From Phycisphaerae bacterium (GTDB taxonomy: Bacteria; Planctomycetota; Phycisphaerae; Sedimentisphaerales; UBA12454), in contig JBAZHC010000011.1 of the NCBI GenBank assembly GCA_041652575.1, positions 47,680 to 111,679 of the forward strand: DNA of 64,000 nucleotides. The letters run 5' to 3'. Positions 41,114-50,255 of this stretch are shown here, one piece after another (position 1 is the first letter of the stretch; every line of letters starts with the position of its first letter). Both the position numbers and the translations under genes were made by a program. Below the pieces are notes generated by a model. That model was not told the origin of the DNA. It made no database searches and saw only the letters and a list, made by a program, of their open reading frames with translations.

Positions 41114-42307
41114 TTAACCCTTTCCATTCGCGCTGGCAAGAAGCTGTCCAAGTTCGCTGTCGGCTTCAAATTGTTCGGCTTTTTTATAAGCAGTTTGTGC
41201 CTGTTGAGCCCTGCCGAGCTTTTCATAGCATCGGCCGGTCATCAGCCAGGCAAAATTAGCGTACTGAGAAACGTCGGCGGCTTTTTGAAAATCGGCGGCC
41301 GCCTGGAGGAAATTACCGTTTTTGTAATTTGCCGAGCCGCTTAAAAGCCAGGCCTCTTTCGTCTCAGGCGAAAGTTCGAGAACTTTCTGACTGCAGGTAA
41401 TCGCCTGACGCAGTAAACCGGCGCCGAGAGCGGCCTGTCCCGTCGAAAGCCAAAGCCCGGCGTTATTTCTATCCTGAGAGGTAAGTGATGAATAATATTT
41501 CACCGCGTTACTGTAATTGCCGGCATTCATCGCTGTAATCGCCATAGTTTTCAGATACCTTGTTTTTTCTTCACGCAAAACGCAGCGTGAATATAATTTA
41601 TGCTGGACATTAAACGCTTTGTCCCATTGTTTTGTCATAATATAACACGAGCCAAGCGCTTCAAGCAGATCGCCGCTCTGCGGCCTTAGCATTGAAGCCT
41701 GCTCATAAAGCTGCAAAGCCCTGTCTTTTTTGTCCTGCGCAAGATACATCTGCGCGGCAGCAACTTTTAATTCAGTATCGGCAGGATTTGACGCCATCTT
41801 CTCCAAATAAAAAGATTCAGCCTGCTCGAAATTCCCGTCCGCCATATATATTCGGCCGACGGCAAGTATGTAATCGGTATTGTTCGGCGAGATTTCAAAT
41901 GCCTTTTTATACCATTTCATCGCTGACAAATCGTCGCCGAGACGTTCACAGGAAAGCCCGAGCAAAAACCAGCCGTTGTCGTCCTTTTCATCTAAACGCA
42001 CATAGTTCTGTAAATAGCGTTTCGCCTGTTCGAAATTGCTCCTGGCAAGTTCAATCTTGCCCATCAGCAGGTTTGCCTGCGGCAGGTTCAATCCCATATC
42101 AAGGCTTTTTCTTACGGCGGCCTCGGCCTGGGCGTATTGGCCGGATTCGATTTGCGCCTCTGCCGCGGAAAGTCTGATTTCAGAACTGCTTTTCTGCCAT
42201 TTCGACTGCATCTCCTGTTTCTTCTGCAGATGACTGCCCTGGCAGCCTGTCAAAACAACAAGGCTCAAAGCAATAATTGTTATCTTAATTTTTCTTATGC
42301 CGGCCAT
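41114..42307 (-). CDS. TPR-repeat lipoprotein, PilF/pilotin-like
   Basis: A 397-residue protein with a lipobox (SLVVLTGCQG, Cys at about residue 22) and about nine tetratricopeptide repeats, for example YAQAEAAVRKSLDMG and AMKWYKKAFEISPNN. TPR lipoproteins next to secretin genes commonly help the secretin insert in the outer membrane. AAGGAG is 5 nt before the ATG. It follows the secretin gene by 9 bp, which fits that role; the match to PilF itself is by layout only. Confidence 0.88.
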   Translation of the reverse strand: MAGIRKIKITIIALSLVVLTGCQGSHLQKKQEMQSKWQKSSSEIRLSAAEAQIESGQYAQAEAAVRKSLDMGLNLPQANLLMGKIELARSNFEQAKRYLQNYVRLDEKDDNGWFLLGLSCERLGDDLSAMKWYKKAFEISPNNTDYILAVGRIYMADGNFEQAESFYLEKMASNPADTELKVAAAQMYLAQDKKDRALQLYEQASMLRPQSGDLLEALGSCYIMTKQWDKAFNVQHKLYSRCVLREEKTRYLKTMAITAMNAGNYSNAVKYYSSLTSQDRNNAGLWLSTGQAALGAGLLRQAITCSQKVLELSPETKEAWLLSGSANYKNGNFLQAAADFQKAADVSQYANFAWLMTGRCYEKLGRAQQAQTAYKKAEQFEADSELGQLLASANGKG

Positions 42308-42316
42308 AACTGCTCC

Positions 42317-44077
42317 TTATCTCCGTTTCCACATAACATCCTGCTCTTTACGGATATTATCGAGCATAATTCTTTCGAGCGTTTCGTATTCATCCGGTTT
42401 GGTTTCCGCGAGAATTTTTTCCTTCAACTGGACGGCCTCAAGAACATCAGGCCTGAATCCTATAATCCAGTTCAGCTCGGCAAGAGCCTTGTCGTAATTC
42501 TTTTCGGAATAATACCTGACGGCTTTTGCGTAGTTTTCTTCGTAAATACGTTCTCTCGCGATTGAGCTGATTCTCTTTCTCGAACCTTCAACGAGCCGGC
42601 TGACATCTTTTGCTTTTTCTTCCGATGCGGCCGCAAGTTCTTCAGGGTCATTGATAATATGCGGTGTTATCAATATAATAAGTTCCGAACGAATGTTCGT
42701 ATCCTTGGTCTTTTTGAAAAGCGACCCGAGCACAGGCACATCGCCCACAACAGGCACCTGCGAATCGGCACTGGTAAGGTCTTCCTTGAACAGGCCCCCG
42801 ATAATTATAGTCTTGCCGTCCTTTACCATTATATTGGTCTTAACCTGCGTAATGGTCTTTGACGGTATAACAATACTGCCGTCATCGGAAGTTGTGGTAG
42901 AGGCGGTGCTCTCTTCCGGATTAATCTCCATACGGACATATCCATTGTCGCAGATGAAGGGCCTGAATTTCAAAAGCGTACCGCTTTCAAGGAATTTTAT
43001 TGACGATGTCGTACTGGTTCCGCTTTGCGTTGTGCTCTCGGTATAGCCGGTTTCATTGCCGATATTTATATGGCCGGCCTGCTTGTTAAGAGACATAATT
43101 TTCGGATTGGCAAGAACCGTCGCATCGGTAATGCCCTCAAGGGCGGTAATATATGATACGAGATTGTCATTGGTAAAACCGACATTGAGGCCGGTTCCAG
43201 TGGGTATATCTGCCGGGGCGCTTGCAAATCCGACCGTTATGCCATTGGTTGCCTGGGTTACGGTAACGCCGCCTATAGTATTCCAGTTGATGCCGAACTG
43301 CGTTGTCTCGGTAAGCGTCGCCTTTAGAATCGTAACTTCAATCATTATCTGCTGCGGCTTTACGTCCACTTCCTTAATCATCGCTCCAATCTGGTCGAGT
43401 CTTTCGGGAAAATCGTAAACGACAACCGAATCCTTCATACTCATCGAATCGCCGCCTTTGCCGGCTTCGGTATCAGTACTGGCGGCGCTTGTCGTGCCGA
43501 CCTTGCCCGCTTCGCTGAGTACCGGCGTTATCAGCGCCTTTATTTCAGCGGCGTTGACATAGTTCAGGATAAAAACTCTGCTGGTCATTCGGGAATTATC
43601 GTTAATCATTTGGTTGTATTCATCGGCGGCATAAACCTTAATAAAGTTGTCGCCGATTTCGTAGCGGTAATCTCTTCCGAGTACGGCGCCCAATGCCTCT
43701 TCGAAAGTGACCTCGTAAAGATTGGTAACGTTAAGGCTGCCGTTGACTTTCGCCGACGGGATTATGTTTTTCCTGTACTTGGCGGCGAGGAACCGCAACG
43801 CGTCTCTTACCGACATATCCTGCCTGAAATTAATAGACTGAACCGTCTGATTGTTGAATGTTTCGCCCGGCTCTGAATGCTGTATTTCATCTGCGAATAC
43901 AAGACCGCTATCCTGCTGGTCGAGCAGTACAGATTCATCTTCGGCAGGCAAATCGTTCGGTTCTGTCTGAGCGATTACGATTGCAACCGAAGCGGTCAAT
44001 GCGATTACGCACAGGAATATCAGATTTCCGCGGTCTATCTTCATTTTTCTTTTTACTTTTATTTTTTTCCGTTTCAT
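42317..44077 (-). CDS. Secretin (GspD/PilQ family outer-membrane channel)
   Basis: A 586-residue protein with a signal-anchor near residues 17-36. An STN-like N-domain (about 75-140, INFRQDMSVRDALRFLA) is followed by secretin_N (RVFILNYVNAAEIKAL) and the secretin barrel (about 240-480) with the family end VPVVGDVPVLGSLFKK and SELIILITPHII. A further 90-residue helical, TPR-like tail (YAKAVRYYSEKNYDKALAEL) follows the barrel; that is unusual. It forms the pore through which the pilus or substrate exits. Confidence 0.94.
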   Translation of the reverse strand: MKRKKIKVKRKMKIDRGNLIFLCVIALTASVAIVIAQTEPNDLPAEDESVLLDQQDSGLVFADEIQHSEPGETFNNQTVQSINFRQDMSVRDALRFLAAKYRKNIIPSAKVNGSLNVTNLYEVTFEEALGAVLGRDYRYEIGDNFIKVYAADEYNQMINDNSRMTSRVFILNYVNAAEIKALITPVLSEAGKVGTTSAASTDTEAGKGGDSMSMKDSVVVYDFPERLDQIGAMIKEVDVKPQQIMIEVTILKATLTETTQFGINWNTIGGVTVTQATNGITVGFASAPADIPTGTGLNVGFTNDNLVSYITALEGITDATVLANPKIMSLNKQAGHINIGNETGYTESTTQSGTSTTSSIKFLESGTLLKFRPFICDNGYVRMEINPEESTASTTTSDDGSIVIPSKTITQVKTNIMVKDGKTIIIGGLFKEDLTSADSQVPVVGDVPVLGSLFKKTKDTNIRSELIILITPHIINDPEELAAASEEKAKDVSRLVEGSRKRISSIARERIYEENYAKAVRYYSEKNYDKALAELNWIIGFRPDVLEAVQLKEKILAETKPDEYETLERIMLDNIRKEQDVMWKRR

Positions 44078-44102
44078 ATTCTCTTCCTTTACTATTCAGT
44101 CC

Positions 44103-44702
44103 TTAAAAAGGCTGAGGAATTTTCTTGGTAATAATTATTCCGTTACAATCGAGTTCGACTCTGTCGGCCAGAATCTTGGTAACCCTGAAACGGTAAACCT
44201 GGCCGTCAAATTTAAATCTGAAGCTCTGCCCCTTTTCGAAAAGTCTGTTTTCAATAAACGCCTGCGGTTTTTTATCGTTAACAATCGCAATAAGCCGCAG
44301 ACTTGCGGCGGCTGCAGCGGCAGGAGTATCGAATTTTTCATCCATTGTCTCTGCCAGATTGACCTGCCGGTTATTCGTTGTGTACTGGTCCTGTCTTTTA
44401 AACTTTTTGAAGTTTTTGGTCGTAAAGAAATCGTTTGCGATAATATCATGTCTTTGAGGTATATACGGCAATTCTATATATTCCATTTTCTGGCTCTGCG
44501 CCTGCGGCAAAAGCGGATTGACAACACTCGAAACAGCCGCCGATGCCGAGGCAGGTTTATTTTTGCCCGCAAAAACCCTTATCCACATCACAGCCATAAC
44601 AGCCATCAGCAGCAGGGCCACAATCAGCTTTTTACGCTGAGCCGTATTTCTGGCTGTCGCCGACTTTTGTCTGTCAATATTTTTATGTACCGGCGGTTTC
44701 AT
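44103..44702 (-). CDS. PilP/GspC-like assembly protein
   Basis: A 199-residue protein: basic N-terminus, one membrane helix (LIVALLLMAVMAVMWIRVF, about 26-44), a long polar linker and a small C-terminal beta domain (about 130-199, LRLIAIVNDKKPQAFIENRL). This is the layout of PilP and GspC, which link the inner-membrane complex to the secretin. Sequence similarity is too weak to name it. The ATG directly follows the pilO-like stop codon. Confidence 0.65.
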   Translation of the reverse strand: MKPPVHKNIDRQKSATARNTAQRKKLIVALLLMAVMAVMWIRVFAGKNKPASASAAVSSVVNPLLPQAQSQKMEYIELPYIPQRHDIIANDFFTTKNFKKFKRQDQYTTNNRQVNLAETMDEKFDTPAAAAAASLRLIAIVNDKKPQAFIENRLFEKGQSFRFKFDGQVYRFRVTKILADRVELDCNGIIITKKIPQPF

Positions 44703-45236
44703 TTATTGTGTCCTGTAGAACATTTCCACCTTTGCGTTCATTATCAGAATACCATCGAGTTTATTGTCGTTAGCCAGCGAAACTTCCGAGACGCGGACAA
44801 CTCTTTCGAAGGATTCCATCGCCTTGAAAAACCTGAAAATCTGTACCAGTTTTCCGCTGCATCGGATATTAACGGGTATGCCTGACAGGCTTGGAGTCTC
44901 GATTTCACTGCCCGGCTGAATAACAAGTTCCGTCAGACCATGCTGCTGCATTACCTCGGCAAGCTTCTGCAGAAATGTGCCGTGCGACCTTCCGAGCGGT
45001 ATTTTCGCGTCGAAATTTCCTATCTGCTGTTTCATTTCTTCAATCTGCACATATAGCTGCGGCAATACATCGACACGTGCGTTGATAGCAGTGTTATCCG
45101 CTATAAGCTGCGCGTTGGCGGTACTCAGACTTTTGGCTTTTTTGCTCAGGGGCAGATACTGCAGGAACACAAAAGCCACCGCCAGTGTCACTACCGCAAT
45201 CGACATAACAAATTGTTTATTTTTTATTACCTGCAT
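44703..45236 (-). CDS. PilO-like alignment-complex protein
   Basis: A 177-residue protein with one N-terminal membrane helix (about 10-28), a coiled coil (about 30-75) and a ferredoxin-like domain with HGLTELVIQPGSEI and GKLVQIFRFFKAMESFERVV, as in PilO. With PilN it forms the periplasmic heterodimer of type IV pili. It lies 6 bp after the pilN-like gene. Confidence 0.82.
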   Translation of the reverse strand: MQVIKNKQFVMSIAVVTLAVAFVFLQYLPLSKKAKSLSTANAQLIADNTAINARVDVLPQLYVQIEEMKQQIGNFDAKIPLGRSHGTFLQKLAEVMQQHGLTELVIQPGSEIETPSLSGIPVNIRCSGKLVQIFRFFKAMESFERVVRVSEVSLANDNKLDGILIMNAKVEMFYRTQ

Positions 45237-45242
45237 AACCCT

Positions 45243-45872
45243 TTAATTCCGTTTGTAATTCGCAAGATAGCAGCTTATTTCAAATTCGCTTGCCTGATAC
45301 TCTCCGACTGTTACATTTCTCGAATAACCCGGCACAATCTGAAAGAAATAATCCGACTGTTCGAGCCTGTTAATAATTTCGGCGACCTCTGTCGCGTCAG
45401 GGGCGAAACCATTAACAGCAATTTTAAATCTTTCAGTTTTTTCGAAAGGCGAACTCTGCCCCGCCGCGACGGCTGTTATGCCCGTCTGCTTGTCCTGATA
45501 TTCGAAAGGCTCCGCTTTTATCTCGATTTTTTTCAGAACAACCTTCCCGTCGAGCAAATTTGTAAGTTCCGCAAGTATATTCGAAACGACAACTCTGGAC
45601 CCGACCGACTTAAGAACATCGGATTTCAACTTTAACTGCTGATATTCCGTTTCGGCCACAGCATATTCTTCTTCCGAACGGGCCTGTATAAGCCTTGCGT
45701 TTTGCAGCGTAGCGTTTCTGGCCTTGACTATCGCGACCCTGCCGTTGGCGAACGCGCTCCAGACAAACATAATAAACACAATCAGGCCCAGCGCGATATA
45801 GAACTCGCGGTGCTTCCTTTGCTGCATGCGTCCCTGTCGATACCAGTCCGGTAGAAAATCAATTTCTTTCAT
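45243..45872 (-). CDS. PilN-like alignment-complex protein
   Basis: A 209-residue protein with the short cytoplasmic N-terminus MKEIDFLPDWYR, whose (I/V)(D/N)xLP pattern is the PilM-binding motif of PilN. A membrane helix (about 24-42), a coiled coil and a ferredoxin-like domain (KIAVNGFAPDATEVAEIINR) follow. The start overlaps the pilM end by 14 bp. Confidence 0.86.
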   Translation of the reverse strand: MKEIDFLPDWYRQGRMQQRKHREFYIALGLIVFIMFVWSAFANGRVAIVKARNATLQNARLIQARSEEEYAVAETEYQQLKLKSDVLKSVGSRVVVSNILAELTNLLDGKVVLKKIEIKAEPFEYQDKQTGITAVAAGQSSPFEKTERFKIAVNGFAPDATEVAEIINRLEQSDYFFQIVPGYSRNVTVGEYQASEFEISCYLANYKRN

Positions 45873-46974
45873 ACGCCCTCTGTTTATCTGTCAAATGCAA
45901 ACCCTTAAGACACAAACCTGCGGCCACGGCCCACTCACACAGCATCGCTCTTTTATCCGCAGGAAACTGAACATTCGAAACATCGAATCCTCTTAAAGGT
46001 TCGGTAATTTCTATTTCCACTCCCAAATGACGTTTAATGGCGTTTATAAGAGTTTCTTCATAAGCTTCGCCGCCGGCGAAAACAATCTGGCTCGGCCGCT
46101 GTCCTCTGAACGTCACCGCGTAATATCTGAAGCAAAGCGATATTTCCTTGGCAAGCTCATCGATAACCGAATACATACTGTCTATAACAACCTGTCTTGT
46201 GGCAGGCTCTATCTCCTGCGATTCGGCTTCATCTCTGAGTTTGCTTCTCAGGTGTATCGCCTCTTCGATACCGATACCGAGTCTGGAAGCAATCTGACCG
46301 TTTATCTGCTCGCCGGCAATATTTATCTGTTTTGCGAAAATGATTTCGCCTGCCCTGCCGATAATGACGGTGGTGCAGCTTGCCCCTATATCTACAAAAA
46401 CATTTGCCTTTTCCTGGTCGGCGGTTCTGCGAAGCGACCGCTGCAGGCTCCTGAATAGTGCCGACGGTACTGTATCAATCGCTACAGGAGTTACGCCGGC
46501 TTTTTCAAGCATATCGATATGGTTACTGAGAGCCTCCTTATCGACGGCAAACAGAATAACTTCGTTTTTAACTTCTTCGCCCTGCCGGATACTTCCGGCG
46601 GAAATAAATCTTATCTCGTGAGTTTCCGCTTTAAGGCCCGAACGTTCAATCATACCCGCCTTGAGTGATTTTTCGATTTCATCCTCGTTGCAGCTATCCA
46701 GCCTGAGACTTTTGATAATTAAATCCGAACTCGGCAGGCAGGAAATAACTTCCCTTTTCTGGAATCGGTTCCTGGCCAGGATATCGCTGATTGCCGCAAT
46801 CACGGCTTCGGTCCTTTCCTGACTGTCATCCGAGTTTTCAGGGGCTATATGCGCCTCGTCGGCTGCGGTAACGATTATCTTGCCGCCCTCGGAATGCAGT
46901 TGCAGCATCTTTATCGAATTCCTGCCGATGTCCAGTCCTATCGGACTTGTTTTTGTTTTTAGAAAATCAAGCAT
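45859..46974 (-). CDS. pilM: PilM-like actin-fold pilus protein
   Basis: A 371-residue cytoplasmic protein of the PilM/FtsA fold. SPIGLDIGRNSIKMLQL and VFVDIGASCTTVIIGRAGEI are the two phosphate-binding motifs, and IVFAGGEAYEETLINAIKRH the adenosine motif. It binds the N-terminus of PilN and ties the cytoplasmic machinery to the periplasmic complex. It starts 12 bp after the FimT-like gene. Confidence 0.93.
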   Translation of the reverse strand: MLDFLKTKTSPIGLDIGRNSIKMLQLHSEGGKIIVTAADEAHIAPENSDDSQERTEAVIAAISDILARNRFQKREVISCLPSSDLIIKSLRLDSCNEDEIEKSLKAGMIERSGLKAETHEIRFISAGSIRQGEEVKNEVILFAVDKEALSNHIDMLEKAGVTPVAIDTVPSALFRSLQRSLRRTADQEKANVFVDIGASCTTVIIGRAGEIIFAKQINIAGEQINGQIASRLGIGIEEAIHLRSKLRDEAESQEIEPATRQVVIDSMYSVIDELAKEISLCFRYYAVTFRGQRPSQIVFAGGEAYEETLINAIKRHLGVEIEITEPLRGFDVSNVQFPADKRAMLCEWAVAAGLCLKGLHLTDKQRAYERN

Positions 46975-46986
46975 ATTTTTAATCCG

Positions 46987-47601
46987 CTATTCAATACTTA
47001 CATATCCCGTTACCGGTGCAATTTTCACTTTCATCATATTGCCCTCGCAGCGCAATTGCACAAAACCGTCAACCATGCTGTTGCCCGAACCGTCAAAAGG
47101 CGCCCCGATGTTATCGAACTTAACCGTGTTCGACGGGGCGAAATTAGTTATTGCAATATCAACCTTGTTAAGCCTGTTGTCGCCGGCAAAATTTATAACG
47201 TAATTAGTCCCGATACGAACAGGATGAGCTATCACCTGCCCGGCGGAATCCTTAATGCAATAGCTTTCCGCCACGGTATCGAAAACAACAGAATGAGTTT
47301 TACCTGTACTTATCGCCATACTTTTCGCATACTCAAGGTCAGATGCGACCATATCGGCCGCCGTTCTTAACTGCACCGAAGCGGCAGAGACATACATCGG
47401 TACTGCTATCGCCGCGACGATGCCGACTATCATCAACACAATAATCACCTCTAACAGCGTAAACCCCGTTAGAGATTTTCTTTTTATAAAAATCTGTGAT
47501 AATAGCGGATTTAAGTCATACGGTAATGACCGTTGACTAAAATCAGCAGCTTTCTCTAACGGGGTAAATGCCGTTAAAGCGTTTCTATGGTTTTTTCCCA
47601 T
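46987..47601 (-). CDS. FimT/GspH-like minor prepilin with unusual leader
   Basis: A 204-residue prepilin. The cleavage motif SLTG-FTLLEVIIVLMIVGIV is about 45 residues in, so the leader is far longer than the usual 5-25. The leader itself holds a second near-copy of the motif (NALTAFTPLEKAA). Both motif regions are encoded by near-palindromic DNA of the CTAACGGGG/CCCCGTTAG type (47451-47472, 47556-47577), so the extra leader may come from an inserted repeat. The C-terminal beta domain resembles GspH. No alternative start closer to the motif was found. Confidence 0.8.
   Translation of the reverse strand: MGKNHRNALTAFTPLEKAADFSQRSLPYDLNPLLSQIFIKRKSLTGFTLLEVIIVLMIVGIVAAIAVPMYVSAASVQLRTAADMVASDLEYAKSMAISTGKTHSVVFDTVAESYCIKDSAGQVIAHPVRIGTNYVINFAGDNRLNKVDIAITNFAPSNTVKFDNIGAPFDGSGNSMVDGFVQLRCEGNMMKVKIAPVTGYVSIE
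47451..47577 (-). repeat. Pair of CTAAC...GTTAG near-palindromes in the prepilin leader
   Basis: Two 22-bp near-palindromes at 47451-47472 and 47556-47577, 105 bp apart in the same phase. They encode LTGFTLLE and LTAFTPLE. A weaker relative is at 47788-47809 and a half copy at about 29387. Confidence 0.7.
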
Positions 47602-47928
47602 ATTTCAATCTCTAAATGCAGAAAATCCGCATTAACACATTATATTTTTCGTCTTATGAGAACTTCAGCTTAACTGCCTTAATGGCGGTTTTTTATCGCA
47701 GGAATGTATTTTCAGAATTTATTATCGGTCCTCGCGGCGGCAAAAAAAATCTTTTACCATAGCGTCTGCAGGGTGCCTGGCGGCCTGTTTACGGGGCAAA
47801 ACCGTTAGACTCTGCAAAGTCATTAAAGGCCGCAGTGAGATTTTTTTGATATGGAATTCTTCGATGTTGTGTAATTAAGAACCGATTCTGAAATGTTTAT
47901 TCGGAATGCCCGATAACAAAACAGGATT
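47602..47928. other. 327-bp gap inside the pilus locus
   Basis: It separates the FimT-like gene from the LamG minor pilin gene. It holds the palindrome relative at 47788-47809 and a small plus-strand hairpin with a T run near 47675. No open frame with a ribosome site is present. The two halves of the locus may be separate transcripts. Confidence 0.5.
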
Positions 47929-49623
47929 TTACGGATTTCTCGTTATCGTTTTGTAAAATGCTCCTGCCGCGGGTGACCATCTGTCCTTCACGCCGCCGGG
48001 CCAATGATAGACCGCCGCCTTTACCGGAGCGGCAGTTACTGTCGTGCTGCAATTCCCGCCGTTCATATACCAAAAACCAACGATCTCGCTTGTCGAACCA
48101 ATACCGTAAACAACATTCCAAACATCAGACGCTGACAGTGCTCTCTTATAAATACGTACACTATCAATGGCGCCGTTAAAATATCTTCCCGTCTGCTCGG
48201 AATTTTCGCCTATATATACCGGATATGAATTTGTATTGAACTCACCAGCGGTGAATTGCCACGTATCTAATACCCCATCGATATAAAGCCGAATCCTGCT
48301 GTCATCACGAACACCGGCGACATGATGCCATAAACCATCATTGACGCTTATACTGCTGTGAATAGAGCCGCCGTAAGTACCTGAACAGGTAAATTCTATA
48401 TAGTTCGTATTTGCGTACCTTTGCAATCGCCAGCTCGAATTGCCCTTGGTAACTATCGCCTGATAACTGCGGTCAAAGGCGTTTACTTTTATATATGCCA
48501 TAACACTGATTTTCTTATTAATATTAAGTTCCGATGGATTTCCTATATCTACAAAATCGCCATCGCCATCAAAATTAACCGCACCGTTCAAAATGCCGTC
48601 CACCCATGTACAATCGCCGTTTACAATACCATCGTAGCCGGAACCTGAATAATCAGAAATAATATATCTGATTCCATCATCTGTAAAAAGTACGCCTGTT
48701 ATGCTTGCGGATGTATTATAAATCGGCGTTTCAATTCGTCCGTCAGCGGAAACCAGGCCGGTAGCTGTAATCGAAGCTCCTTCTTTTATTATAAGGTTGC
48801 CGCTTATGTAAATGGCCGGAGTATTTTTCGCGGCAGTAATAACGTTTGTTGTGCCGGTAATTGTCAAATTGCCGTTTACCGCAAGACAGCCGTTGATGGT
48901 AACATTACTTAAGATAGCCAAATCGCCGTTTTTATAAAAAACCTGATATGGGCTGCCTAAAGTTATATTATTTAGATTATTTGCGATTATCGTTTGTGTT
49001 GAAAAGTTCGAGGTAAGCAAATTGCAGGTAATATCAGGTTTATTGAGCTGCAAAGCGGTTTTAGCTTTTATCTGACCGGTTATCGCGTTGCCCGAAAGCG
49101 AATCCGCGAAACAATCGCCGTTCAATACGCCGTTATTTTTGACGGCGCCGTTGCAGTAGGCATCGCCTGCTATATTCATACCCTGATAAAGCATAACAGC
49201 AGCCCCCGACCAGAATCCCACATCGGGGTCGAGCCTCATATTGGCGGTAAAGCTGCTTTGAGCGGCATTGACACCGCCGACTCGCCTGTACGCCGACGAT
49301 GTTATCTGCCAGTTAAGTTCCGAAAGTTTCGTTACGCTTACATCGTAATAATCATTCCCGCTGACTAATTGCTGGGCCGATGCTCCTGTAAAATATTCAT
49401 CCGCAAGGTCGTGCGGATACATAATAAGTCCTTTGGCCTGTTCGAGACCGGACTCGGCAAGATAATCCATATCGGCCTTGAGCTCCATATTCTGTCCGCA
49501 AAGCAGTTCCGTATCCCCGCGGACTATGAAACCAAGTCCCACAATGGCTATTGTCGCCACGAGTACGAGGATAATTAAAAGAGCAATTCCTTTGCTGCGG
49601 GTTTGTCTTTTTTCGTATTTCAT
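47929..49623 (-). CDS. PilX/GspK-like minor pilin with LamG domain
   Basis: A 564-residue protein. The N-terminus SKGIALLIILVLVATIAIVG, then DYLAESGLEQAKGLI, matches PilX/GspK-type minor pilins. The middle (about 150-310) is rich in Asn and beta repeats (ISGNLIIKEGASITATGLV). A LamG/concanavalin-like domain covers about 320-500 (DGDFVDIGNPSELNI, WHHVAGVRDDSRIRLYIDG, IYIG-like edges). LamG domains bind glycans or proteins, so this may be a tip adhesin. The ATG overlaps the upstream TGA by one base. Confidence 0.85.
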   Translation of the reverse strand: MKYEKRQTRSKGIALLIILVLVATIAIVGLGFIVRGDTELLCGQNMELKADMDYLAESGLEQAKGLIMYPHDLADEYFTGASAQQLVSGNDYYDVSVTKLSELNWQITSSAYRRVGGVNAAQSSFTANMRLDPDVGFWSGAAVMLYQGMNIAGDAYCNGAVKNNGVLNGDCFADSLSGNAITGQIKAKTALQLNKPDITCNLLTSNFSTQTIIANNLNNITLGSPYQVFYKNGDLAILSNVTINGCLAVNGNLTITGTTNVITAAKNTPAIYISGNLIIKEGASITATGLVSADGRIETPIYNTSASITGVLFTDDGIRYIISDYSGSGYDGIVNGDCTWVDGILNGAVNFDGDGDFVDIGNPSELNINKKISVMAYIKVNAFDRSYQAIVTKGNSSWRLQRYANTNYIEFTCSGTYGGSIHSSISVNDGLWHHVAGVRDDSRIRLYIDGVLDTWQFTAGEFNTNSYPVYIGENSEQTGRYFNGAIDSVRIYKRALSASDVWNVVYGIGSTSEIVGFWYMNGGNCSTTVTAAPVKAAVYHWPGGVKDRWSPAAGAFYKTITRNP

Positions 49624-50255
49624 CAGTTATCGTCATCTGCAGAATCAATCAGGCCGCTGCTGTCGAGCAGATAATCGGCGTAACATCGAAGCTTGCCGCT
49701 TATCTGATAATTCCGGGCGATGCCGTTCTGATTGACGCTGAAAAAGATATTGAGCTGTTTCGAAAACGGCGGCGCCTGGTCCGTCGTAAAAGAAACATTA
49801 TTGCAATTATTAACCAGGGTAACAGTATTTACCTGGCAGGCTGCTCCAAGCCATGTCCTGGCCTGACCGTTTGATATATCTGTAAGCGACCCCGTTATTC
49901 CGACCAAGGCCGCAGGCGGCTGAAAACTAACCAGATTTAAATTACCGTTAACAGTTTCAAGATAGATTATTTCGCCCGGATTTATCTGGTTGTCGCCGTT
50001 GTCGTCCGCCCGCCATATTGCTGCACTGCTGCCGAAGGTTGCGCATATCAGCTTACTGCTCCTTAAAATCTCCGATACGCGCACAGTCGTATAACGTATT
50101 CTGCTGTAGAGGTCTGAAGTATTATCAGAAGAAGTGTTTGCTGAACCAAGCGCGAAAGACAATGTCGCCACAGCGGCAAGGATTATACTCGTCACCCATA
50201 CCGCCATAAGCAGTTCGGCAAGCGTAAAACCTCTGTATTTATTCGTTCTTTTCAT
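49623..50255 (-). CDS. PilW-like minor prepilin
   Basis: A 210-residue prepilin: leader MKRTNKYRG, then FTLAELLMAVWVTSIIL with the conserved Glu5. The C-terminal part is beta-rich with VRVSEILRSSKLICATFG, similar to PilW/GspJ-type minor pilins. It overlaps the upstream prepilin gene by 4 bp and the LamG minor pilin gene by 1 bp, so three minor pilins are coupled. Confidence 0.85.
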   Translation of the reverse strand: MKRTNKYRGFTLAELLMAVWVTSIILAAVATLSFALGSANTSSDNTSDLYSRIRYTTVRVSEILRSSKLICATFGSSAAIWRADDNGDNQINPGEIIYLETVNGNLNLVSFQPPAALVGITGSLTDISNGQARTWLGAACQVNTVTLVNNCNNVSFTTDQAPPFSKQLNIFFSVNQNGIARNYQISGKLRCYADYLLDSSGLIDSADDDN

